A stretch of 64,000 bases of DNA from Dastarcus helophoroides (lineage: Eukaryota; Arthropoda; Insecta; Coleoptera; Bothrideridae): contig CM053327.1 of NCBI GenBank assembly GCA_028583605.1, positions 22,493,629 to 22,557,628 on the forward strand, read 5' to 3'. Position 1 is the stretch's first letter. Each line of letters starts with the position of its first letter. The position numbers were made by a program, and so were the translations under genes. Below, in pieces: positions 13,300-23,825 of this stretch. Under the pieces are notes generated by a model, which saw only the letters and a program-made list of their open reading frames with translations, had not been told where the DNA came from and ran no database searches.

Positions 13300-15030
13300 C
13301 GGAAGCATTAGAATTTTACAAAGGAATCAAAATTTCAAAACCTAAAAATTTTGAAGTTTCAAGTATTAAAAGTCGAAAATTGGAAAGAAACGCAAGTTTT
13401 AGGGAATTTAGACTTTAAAAATGAAGTTTTTGAGAAAGAATTCGAAGTCCGGTTGGATGTCGAAATTTTAACTTTGACAGCATTTAACACTGAAATTTTT
13501 AGATTTATTTTTCGAAATTTTTGAGGTTAAGCTTGATTTTTTTTCTTTTTTCACGAAATTTCTACTTTAACCTCAAAATCTAGATTTTTATATAATTATT
13601 TTGAAGTTCACGAGAATGTAGGACCTAAAGTTAGAATTTTCATTAAAAAAAAAAGTCAAAAATGTTAGGTATTCAATCTCGAAAGTTCCCAGTTTTGAAT
13701 TTAAATTTGAACATTCGAGATTTATTGGGCGATTTCGATATTTCCTTTTACAATTTCTAGGCAAAAGTTATTATTTCGAAGGAGAGGCATCCTTTTTCTT
13801 ATCATGTTACCATGATTTTTTAATTTTTTTAATTACAGGTCAAAACAATTTTTATTTTCGACGTTTTTAAATGTTTTTGTTTAAACGTTAAAATTTCAAA
13901 GGAAAGCTGAATATTCAAACCTCAAGAAAGTATTTCGTTATTTAAATCAAAATTTCGAGAATAAACTCAAAGTTCTGGGATTTTTCTGCCGCCTAAAATA
14001 ATCAGTTTTTTTTTTTGAAATTTTGGCTTTTTCTAAAAGTTTTACACATTTTAATCTTTTTCTAATTTTTAATTTGTTTCTTAACCTTTCCTCTTAAAAC
14101 TTAATTTTCTTTAAACTTACCTCATAATTCGGATTTTTTTTCTCAAAATTGCGAATTTAAATTTCATAATTCGGTTTTCTGATATATATCCATTTTTTAA
14201 GCCTTTTAGTCTAAGAAAGTTCCAAATTTCTTTACATTTTATGTAAAACTCGATTTTGTAAAAAAAAATCAAACAAAATCACATCTCGTAGAAAGCTTTT
14301 AGTTTACAAAATATCTACTTTTTTTTCATTAATTTAGAAAAAGGTTATAATTTTGAATTTAATATCAAAATTTCAGTTTATAGTGGAGATATAAGGAAGA
14401 GAAAGATTGAAATTTAAAAAATCAATCTCTAGAAAATTTGAGTTTCTAAAATAAAATTTTTCTTAACCTAACTAGACTAGAAATTTTGGAAGTTTTAAAT
14501 GTAGACTTGAAATTAGAAGGACGTTGTTTTCTGAAAGTTGAAATGAAGTTGCAATTTAAAGAAAGTCAAAATTTCTAGCTTAAGCTGAACTTTTAAGAGT
14601 CCTTCTTTTAAAATAACATTCTCATTGTTTATTTATTAAATTTTTCTTAGGAGTCAAAATTTTGTGAGAGACATTTTTTATTTTATCTTGCTATTTTAAA
14701 CTTCAAATAGTCTTTAATCTCGATATTCCAGGTTTATTCTCTAAATTTCGAGTGTAAACTTATAATTATCTTGACTGTAATCATAAGAATATCGAAAGGA
14801 AAGTTGCAACATCGGTAAAAAAGTGGAAAGTTTGAGATTAAGACTGATGTAGAACAAAACTGACAATTTCTACAAATTAGTCAATGTCGAGGAAACTTCT
14901 TTTTTATCTTTAAATACAGTTTAATTTTTTTCCAAATTTTTAACTTTTAAGTAGCAAAAAATTAATTTCAATTCGAATTTTTAAATATCAACTTTCTTTT
15001 TGAAATTTGAACATTTATCAAATTGAGAGT
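13300..15030. repeat. AAATTTCGA-type AT-rich block 3
   Basis: This is a 1.7-kb stretch of degenerate AAAATTTCGA, CTTTTTTTC and TTTGAATTTAAA words. It lacks ORFs and any clean period, consistent with an old decayed tandem repeat. Several smaller insertions may be hidden inside. Confidence 0.5.
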
Positions 15031-17528
15031 TTAGGAACCAAATACCGGTTGCGATCTTATTAGATCTCTTTAATATGACATACTATGGATGACTGATAGA
15101 AATTGAGAAACATCATCTTGGTGATGATACCTATAAAAACAAATTATTGTGAATTTGTCTATAATGAGGAATTAACTCACTTAACTAACATTCACTTCTC
15201 TTCTCAAATTTGATTAAAAATAAATTTTATTTCAATACATCGAATCAGTCTTTGTAGTGTTTTCTCAAATAACCACAAATTCCTCAGTGTAGATAGGGCC
15301 ACCTAGTGGTCTGTAGAAGAAACTACGGAATAACTCCAACAACTGTCATGCAAGCAGAATAGATCTAGTTTAGATCACGTTTAGAGGGCTGAGTTATTGA
15401 AGTCCAAGTCTATTCCATTTGCAAAATTTTTTGAAAATAAACTAAAATTTCAAATTTAGGCTTTTTTGTAACTCTGAGCTATATTTTTAAATAATATTGT
15501 TCGATTCTACCAAAAATAATAGCAGTTTATTCCAACTCATTTTCTAGTCATGAGTCAATATAACAACAACACAGGGCCATTTCGACTAATAAAGACGAGC
15601 CAAAAAATATATTTGATGATTAGAAAGAAAAAAAGAGGTATCTCAAAACCAATTGTAAATAAAGTATACCTGTAAATATATTTTTCATGTATAACAATAA
15701 TTATTAAGCTTGCGGCGACCCCTCTCCATGACCATTATGCTGCAACTCCAAAATCAAGCACCGTAGACCATTTCACATTTATTAGTCACCCTGTATAACA
15801 GCAAATGTTATTTAAACAAAATGACACTATTTTCTAAGATAAGGATATACAAAAATAATTTGCAATAAAAATAAAGTCAGTTGTGGGTTGCATGCCTTCC
15901 AACTTACGCTCAAATTTCATGATTTTTCTAAATATCACAAAAAACTATTCATAGCAGATCATTTGAATCAGCATTTTGTAAGAGATTCAAATAAGTAAAA
16001 ATATATAGAGTGTTCTATTAAAAAAACAATAAATACTCTGTACCACCTTATGTCACCCTGTGTAGTTGAAAATAATTTTTAAATCTGATCTTTGTAGTAG
16101 TATCTCTATGTCTCTATGTACTAAATAGATTTTTCCTATCAGGATAATTGTAGGAGGAATTTAGCGTACTAATAACTCATTCTGTATATCATTTGTTTGT
16201 CTTACATCAGCCTGCAAAACAAAAATCTTTGACTGGTTTCAAATCTAAAAGATAAACTTATTGCAAAATGTTTCTTTAGCAGCAATTTGTTTTCACTTGA
16301 CTTATTAACATATCTTTTCGAAAGAGAAAAAGAGAGGGGCGCTATGAATTCTGTTTTCTCATTCATGCACTTTCTACACTTAATGCATTTAAGAGGAAAA
16401 TTATGTCAGTTAAGAGAAACAAGGGAACTGCTAACTAGGACTAAAAGCCTCGAGTAGGAGTTTATAAATGGCTTATGCGACGAAACCGCACAGTCTCTCC
16501 TTCTGCTAGGGCAGCCGATCATGTTAAGTGATGATCCTTCTAAGCATTCTCGACGGCCTCACGACTACTTCGAGATTAAGTACTTAGTTCAACAAATTAA
16601 ATTGTTTTCTTACTAAATATTGTTAAAGACCCTCACTGTTAAACATCAGAAGAGCCCTAGTGTCCTAAGATCTGCATGGGCTCATCATGTGTTTGGTGTA
16701 TAATACTTATACCTATAGATCACTGGTCTGCAAAAGAAAACTCCTTCGTATTATTAGCAAGTTGTCAACAGTGGTGGATTTCATTATCATATTTGAAACT
16801 ATATCACCACTGGTTTTATTCCAATAACTCTCCAATCCCTTAAGTTGCAAGAAAATTTTAAAGACACTTAGAAATACTACTTTGTATCTCAGCGCCTTCA
16901 TTATAGGTTGGGTGGTTTTTTAGCTATTTTGTGAAAAACTTTTAATATTGCTTCAAAATTGCTTTTTTGATTTTCCAATTTTTGTCTCTTAAACAATCAC
17001 ATTAACAAAAAAAGTACAAGACATAAAAATTGTAGCTCTTGAAAATAGCTACAGATTTTTTTATGTGACGTCACCTGTGACAAAGATGACGTCATTGATA
17101 TTTTTTTAATACAAATGCAGGTCATTTAAAGTTCTTTTAAAAGCTATTTAAATTATCGGTTCAACCATGTCAGTGAGGTTAGCAACAGGATTTTGTAGAG
17201 TGCCAAAATCAAATTCTAAAATTACTATCAACCAATTTATTCCATAATTCAAACTCTTGTTTCAAAATGACTTTTTAAGTTTGTCGGTAAGAAAGCAATT
17301 AAATCTTAACCTACCTAAACATAAACAAGGTACAGACCGCTACGGGAAATAAAATACACTTAGTTCTTACTTGATTTTTTGCATTTTTTAAAATGGAGAC
17401 ATGAGATTGAGAGGGCTACATTTAAATAGGCTTAATTTTCTTTTCTGTCAAGTGATTTTATTATTATTATTTTCGGTTATCATTGTCAAATGGTTAGAGC
17501 TGATATTTTTAATAAAAATATTTTTGTG
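15031..17528. other. Intronic/intergenic, no gene
   Basis: Contains the Tc1 scrap at 15.7 kb, CACCCTG termini at 15788 and 16065, and near 17065-17095 two TGACGTCA-related words (TGTGACGTCACCTGTGAC, GATGACGTCATT) typical of a decayed transposon end. No coding gene seen. Confidence 0.4.
15700..15790 (-). pseudogene. Short Tc1-like transposase scrap
   Basis: About 70 bases match 43868-43935 (CTCCAAAATCAAGCA and CAT.ATG cores). On the minus strand the shared part reads like the VMVWGG region of Tc1-like transposases in decayed form. A CACCCTGTAT terminal motif lies right after it (15788). Confidence 0.35.
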
Positions 17529-17693
17529 CAGAAAGCTTACAGAAACGAAAAGAATTCAAATTTTAATAATGATTACTTGTGAAAACAAAACTGGGATTAA
17601 TAATAAATACCCCAACCGAGAACTAGTTTCTCAGTCTACAGTGATTAAAATTAAAAAGAAGTTTAAAGAAAAGGGTCATCAAATTACCTTCGT

Positions 17694-17911
17694 CAAGCAA
17701 AGGATAACCCTATTATGCCTTCAAAGCACCGCCAGTAGAATGCGGAAACATGGACAGATGGCGATGAACCGCCTTCTTAAACAAGGATAGGTTGTAATTA
17801 TTGGGAAAAATTCCGTTCGGTAACGTGTTCCTTACCTTGGAAGTTCTATAGATAAAAGAACCTCCGAAGACAGAAGTCTTCACTGTGTCAAGCTGGACTG
17901 CACAGGACGTT
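17694..17911 (-). mobile_element. CR1/Jockey-like LINE, 3' tail inserted in a mariner remnant
   Basis: This is the same 3' end as at 3005-3353 and 20278 (AAAGGATAACC, TATTATGCCTTC, GAATGCGGAAAC, GTCAAGCTGGACTGCACAGGA). It lies inside the degenerate mariner-type transposase and separates its helix-turn-helix region from the rest, so it inserted later. Confidence 0.8.
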
Positions 17912-18149
17912 TCTTCTTAATGTAAATTAGTTGTTCGTTGATGTAACTACATGACGTTAACATAATTGCGTTTAGATATTTTAATGCGGAAATAAGGAAC
18001 CGATGATGACGGGTGTTATAAGTCACCTAATCTACCTAAATTTCCAACTTTTTTTCAATGTGGGTTAAAATCTTTAAAAAATATTATGTTGACATAGACA
18101 TTTCATTGATGGTTTAGGATGTCAAATAAAATTATATAAAATTTATATA

Positions 18150-18351
18150 CAGTAAAACCCCGCTTAACACGGGGGTTACGTTCCAACCAAGTGGAGCGTT
18201 ATACGAAACAGCGTTAAACGAAGTCATCTCTTTATGTACACAATGGGGTTAGGGGAAAACGGGTGTAAAAAGCCACCATTCATGTTTAGATCATTCGGAT
18301 TCTTCAACCGAAACAAAGCTAAACGGAGCAGCGTTAAGCGGAGTCTTACTG
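18150..18351. mobile_element. pogo/Tigger-like MITE with TA target duplication
   Basis: Left end CAGTAAAACCCCGCTTAAC; right end GTTAAGCGGAGTCTTACTG, its reverse complement with two mismatches. TA dinucleotides flank both ends (18148-18149 and 18352-18353). Length is 202 bases with no ORF. The CAGT terminus, TA duplication and GC-bearing terminal repeats fit a pogo-group non-autonomous element. Confidence 0.85.
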
Positions 18352-19135
18352 TACTTGTTTAAGAAAGTTCTTGAAACAGTATGTAGTAGCGTTTATCGTG
18401 AATTACTCTATTGCACTAGCATTTCAAGAAAATTCCCATACAGTTCACATCAAGTTTCATTAGACATTAACATAAATCATTCAACAGTTCTTAAAACGCT
18501 AAAAGGATAAAAGTGGCGTCCTTACAAATTTACCTTAGTTGGGGAAGTTTGAAAAACCATTTTGACAAAACAATTGAATATTGTGAAATTTTAATAGAAA
18601 AAATTAACCCTAGAACAGATGTTTCCTAAAATACACCTTTTTTTTCTGATGAAACTACATTTCTTTTAAATGGTTATGTAAACCATCAAACTTGTCGGTA
18701 TTGAGCAACTGAAAATCCAAACTGTATGTATAAATACCACTCGATACCCAGAGAAAGTGAATGTTTGGGGCGGAATAATAAACAACTTTTTCGAGGGAAC
18801 CTTAACAGGTCGTCAATATTTACAATTTTTCAAAACCGTTTGCTCCTCGAACTAAATCGGCTGATGGTACACCCCCACATTACATTTGGACAACATCTTC
18901 CAAGATCAATATGTAGGGCGTAGGTAGATCCACAGATTTAACTCCTCCAGATTTATTTTTATGGGAATTCTTAATAAGGAAAGCATATTAAAATGGACCA
19001 TGAAAATTATATATCTTAAAACAAAGGCCAATGGCATAAATAACTCCGGAAGTTATAGGAGAAGTTACAGAAAAGCTTACTGCTAGTCTTCCCTACTGTA
19101 TTACTCATCACCGCGGGTCGTTAATTTGAACATCT

Positions 19136-20277
19136 ATTGTAACTTAAGTTGTTAAAGATAATTTTTTTGTGTAATTAAAAAAATATCTACAAATTTCTAC
19201 AGTATTACCAATACCTATTGATACAACTAAATAGGGAATTAAAACTCTTCAAAAAAGCTGTCACGAAATTCATGTTTGTATTTAAAAAATCGTGGATGAT
19301 CATCACTCTCACGAATATGACATTACTTGAAAAACAAATATCTTGCAAAAACCAATTTTTTTCGATAATCACCAATTTATGAAATAATAAATGCATGACT
19401 TTCATTTACACCATACTCTACTACACTGTAATATATTAAGTATTCATTCATAAGATTTACATTTAAAAATTTCTATCAAAGATATCTCCTTCGAAGAAAC
19501 TCGAAGAAATAATAAACAAAAAAGTAATAAGAATCTTGTCTTCACAAATCATTTTTCAATACTAACTTGAATAATCTGATGTTCCATCTTTCGGGGATCG
19601 CTAAAAAAAGGCATTTTATTTCTGTTGAAAAAGTTGAATATCCATAATTATGTTATCATCTTTCGCGCATTGCAAAACAAAATCAAATTTCCATTCCGGC
19701 AGCGAGACGGTTTGAATTTAGTCGAATCTGGGAGCAGTTGGATTACTTTTTATATTCCCGCTTTCGATCTGACAGTTTGATAAAGTGGATGCCATATTTC
19801 ATAATACAACGGGAAGTTTTCGTTATCCTCGCAATGTAACTATAAACTCCAATCTTATAGGTATAAGTATTAAACATAATGTATTCTCATTAGAATCTAA
19901 AGTTTTGTGATACATTCAACATTTAATGGTAAATCAAAAGATTCAAATAACAGCATACTACCATAAATTTTCAAATATTTCTCAATGTATTTATATTCAA
20001 TACAAATGAGCTCTCGCGAATTTGCGTAGGTTTGGCAAGAATAATATCTCGAAAGAAAGATCTAAAATTCATAAATTTGAAAGTTTTCCTTGCAAGAGCC
20101 TGGATATATGTAAGACAACTTCACATGCAACAAATGAACCGTGGGCAGGAAGAATTGGAATCGATCCAAATGATCCATTCACAGTACTTTGGTAATTTTG
20201 TAGAAAAATAGTAATTTTTATTCCTTCGGCCGCGAAATTTTTTTTACCTACCGAGAGAAGGATTAGTTCAATTATCT
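19136..20277. other. Intronic/intergenic, no gene
   Basis: AT-rich sequence without recognisable repeats or coding regions. One short minus-strand ORF (19205-19405) looks like chance. Confidence 0.4.
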
Positions 20278-21314
20278 TGCAAAGGGCAACCCCATTATGC
20301 CCTCAGAGCATCGCGACTAGGATGCGGAAACAAGGAAATGGCGATAAACAGTCTTCTTAAACAAGGATAGGTTGTAATTTTTGAGAAAAATTCCGTTCGG
20401 TAAGGAATTCCACAGCTTGGAAGTTCTATTGAAAAAAAGTCTCCATAGACACAAGTCCTAACTGTGTCGAGCTGAACCGCACAGAAATCTGCTGTCTCTA
20501 AGTGTCTTGTATGCCTTAAAAATCTTACCCTTGGGGGGTTCAATCCTATTAGTTCCTGCGAGCATCTCCCGTGAAAGTACTTGTAGAAAAGAGATAAGTT
20601 ACCAACCATCCGCCTGGGCTCTAGTGTTTTGAGCGAATCGATCAAAATCTTCTCATTAATTAGGCAAATCGCTCTTCTTTGAATTGAATCCAAAAGAGCC
20701 AAAGTGTGTTTTGGGATTGAGCTCCAAACGTATTCTAGTGTTGGACTAACTTGAGCTTTGTATAGAATAAGTAGTTGCGAGATGTGAAGTACTTTTAGCT
20801 TCTGAAAAGCGGACTTGGCAATGGCGCTCACATGATCGTTCCAAGAGAAGTTGGTGCTCGCACTTACGCTTAAGATATACATATAAAATCCCATCGGAAG
20901 GATTTCACCGCCATGAGAATGTTTGTTGCATTATTCTTTGATGTTTTCTTTGAGAAAACCGCGATCTGAGTTTTTGAGGCATTAAAGTCGACCAGACTTT
21001 GTTTACTCCATTCCAAAGTTTTCGAGATCCCGATTAATCATCTGTAACTGCTATTCCCTGAGCCGATCTGAAGCAGCGACAGATAATGGTTTGTCGGAGA
21101 AAAAAGATGACACAAGGCTACTATCATCTGTGTAGCTGTATATAGGATGGGAAGTTGAAGCTAAGAGATCGTTTATGTGTATCAGAAACAGAGTAGGAGA
21201 CAGGACAGACCCCTGGGGCACCCTTGCATTAATCGCAAATGTCTCGGATGAGATGCCATCGACGACGACCTGAGCAGATCTCTCAGCGAGAAAACTGGAT
21301 ATCAAATCCATAGA
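20278..21314 (-). mobile_element. CR1/Jockey-like LINE, RT domain to 3' end
   Basis: On the minus strand 21311-21051 encodes DLISSFLAERSAQVVVDGIS followed by VPQGSVLSPTLFLIHINDLL and a YTDD box (21123-21134; usual form YADD). After a frameshifted gap, 20894-20295 encodes STNFSWNDHVSAIAKSAFQK, LYKAQVSPTLEYVW, LDSIQRRAICLI and the SCAVQLDTVR tail. The thumb region and 3' end match the other copies. It is 5' truncated and carries frameshifts, so it is not functional. Confidence 0.85.
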
Positions 21315-21409
21315 TTATAGAAATGAGAAATTGTAAAGTGTTTTAAAAGTCAATTATATATAAAAGTGACTTTTGATTTTGCGGCCGTTAGTAAGAGTAA
21401 ATGCTCTGC

Positions 21410-23825
21410 GAAAGTGCCCGTCACTGAGATAGGCTAATAAGGGAACAGCAGATATGAACAATTAATGGAAATCTCTGGATCATTCTGTAATGGGCAAAGA
21501 AGAATCTGGTTGACTTTAATGTCTCAAGAACTCAGGTCGCTCTTTTCTCTAAGAAACCGTCAAGGGATAATGCAACCAACCCCTTCATGGGATCTAATCT
21601 ATCTATCCTAGAAGTAAATGCAAGCACTAACTTCTTCTGAAACAACCATGTGCCCACTGAAAAAAATACTGTTTATAATATCAATAATGAGTGGTTTTTG
21701 ACAAGATTTTATCGAGACAATGATTTTTTTCATGAAATTTCATGATGGAGTTAATTGTCAAAATAAATTACCATTCATTGTAGTAATGAATGTATGGATG
21801 TAAAAAATCTATTTTAACAACAACATTTTCATAAATCCAATGAACTATTTTATTGGATAAAAGAATTACGTTCATTGCCAGTTTACGAACAGTTTTATTA
21901 AATTTGTTCATTGTAATAACGTAGTAAAGTATTATATGATAATCTGTTTCTAGTTTAATGTTTTATGATTCATTGTCGTAACGAACAAAAAACATAAATT
22001 ATTGAAAATCATACGTTGCAATAACGAAAGAATCAATTGAACCCAGGATTTATTAACTTATAATGAGAAAGTACATGTGCTTGCCATCTTGCCATTACCA
22101 TTTCGTCCACTACCTGCAAAATAAGAACTCAGTTTGGTTCAGTCGTTTGCAGATAAACGAAACGATACAGTGAGGGCTTTCTGTGAAATATTTACTAAAT
22201 GTTTAGAAAGGAAAAGGTAACTATTATTATTAAATATAAAGTTTTGCCTAGTTCAATAATTTCTGTTACAGTTATTATAAGGTGCAACTTCACTTAACTA
22301 CCTTAACTATATTCAAAATCATTTATAAGTAAAACACCAGCGGAAAAATGGCGCTTTTACTAAATCCCGACATGATGGTACATATGGTTTAAATAAATCT
22401 AGCACTTTCTTTATTTTCTCTTCCTTAGAGGTTGAATAACGTTGTTCTCGATCACACAAATGGATAAATACTTGGAACAACATGATAAACGACATACTTA
22501 TTTTTCTAGATAACTTCATCATGTGAAAAAAATATCAAGGTTTCATTGGAGTAGGTCAAAACCAAGGAAAATATTTCTAAAAGTAAGTATTAGTTACCTA
22601 TTTGGTTTTAATATTTTAAGGTAATTCTGCAATCAATATTATTGAATTATGTTTGGTAGGTACACATACGAACAGATGGACTTGGACAATGCATCGATAC
22701 TCCATAAAAACGAATCTGATAATGAAAAAAGAAGCAAATAATGAAAGAAGCATCAAAGATTAGCGGGAATTATTGTTTACTTCTTGTGAAACATCTACTT
22801 ACATCGAGGAATCACAATCTAAATTAGAAAAATCTCCAGATTCAACTCTTTACATGTTGCACAGGAGGACAAATTGATGATTTAACATTATTATATTAAT
22901 AAAATTTTGTATACTATAACTTTTCAATAAAATTCGTTACAATGACAACCTTATTCATTCCGACAATTATCAAAATTCATAAAAACAATGAACATTATGG
23001 TAATAGAAATATCTAACAATCGTTGTACCAACGAATAAGATTCATTGCATCAATGCTCCTGTTCATTCAACCAATTATTACAATTCATAAAGATTACGAA
23101 TTGTATTCATAAAATTAATAACGAATGATCATTGAATCAACAAATATATGACATTAAAACATGAATGGAATTCGTTGAGATTTCATTACATTAAGTGACG
23201 AACTAAGTTTCGTTACCCCAATGAACCTTTACGTAGGACCAATTTTAACGAAGCATTTCATCTGCGCTACGAACTTTTTCATTGTATTTATGCTCACTTT
23301 TGGTTCAGTGCCATTATCAAGTCCGCTTCTTAAAAGCTTGGCTTTCTTTTTTGATCTAAAATGTAGATTTTTCACATCTCATCAGCTGCTCACTCTCTAT
23401 AAACCTCAGGTTAGACCATCAATAGAATACTGTTTGGATATTTGAAGTTCAGCCTCAAAGCATAGTTTTGCTCACTTTTTATAAAGATCAGGTTAGGTCA
23501 ACAATAGGGTACTGTTCTCATGTTTGGAGCCTCAAAGCACACTTTCGCTCTTTAGATTTAATTTAAAGAACAGCGATTCGCCTAATTGATGGTGACAATT
23601 TGAGAGAGTCTTTCGAACCATTTGAGCACAGACATGTGGTTGGTGATTTCTTTTTTTTTTCTACAAATACTTTTACGGAGACTGATAGATCTGATCCCCC
23701 AAAGGCAACCCGCTTGAGACATACAAGACAGCCGGAGACAGCAAATTCCTGTGCAGTCCAGCTTGGCACAATGAAAACTTCTGTATATGAAAACTCTTTT
23801 TCCCTAGAACTTTTTCTCTAGAAAT
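21410..23825 (+). mobile_element. CR1/Jockey-like LINE, + strand copy split by a 1.66-kb insertion
   Basis: The left half (to 21654) encodes NLVDFNVSRTQVALFSKKPS..NASTNFF*NNHVP. The right half (from 23311) encodes SSPLLKSLAFFFDLKCRFFT, HQLLTLYKPQVRPSIEYC and later TRLRHTRQPETANSCAVQLG. Joined, they match the order WNDHVSAIAKSAFQK seen in the minus-strand copy next door. The thumb segment holds a tandem duplication with an 82-base offset (23388-23469 and 23470-23550). The copy ends near 23825 without the final RTSKLWNSLP block. Confidence 0.75.
21655..23310. mobile_element. Putative DNA transposon inserted into the LINE
   Basis: A 1.66-kb segment interrupts the LINE reading frame. It begins CACTGAA (21655) and ends TTCAGTG (23304-23310), a seven-base inverted terminal match. 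Both sub-terminal zones (21770-22035 and 22930-23230) are packed with variants of TTCATTG...AACGAAC in both orientations, for example GATTCATTGTCGTAACGAAC near 21968 and GTTTCGTTACCCCAATGAAC near 23207. The centre has no recognisable transposase; a 67-codon minus-strand ORF (22319-22522) matches nothing I know. It looks like a non-autonomous element. Confidence 0.6.

Larger units (their letters stand above)
17529..19135 (+). pseudogene. Degenerate mariner/Tc1-superfamily transposase
   Basis: Pieces in order: LTETKRIQILIMIT..NNKYPNRELVSQSTVIKIKKKFKEKGH (DNA-binding helix-turn-helix, about 17535-17690); SHQVSLDININHSTVLKTLK (second helix-turn-helix, about 18440-18510); SDETTFLLNGYVNH with the first catalytic D at 18649-18651; NPNCMYKYH..; and STDLTPPDLFLWEF near 18930-18960 with the third acidic residue. 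Multiple stops and shifts show a dead copy. Two later insertions interrupt it: a LINE tail (17694-17911) and a pogo-like MITE (18150-18351). Confidence 0.8.
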
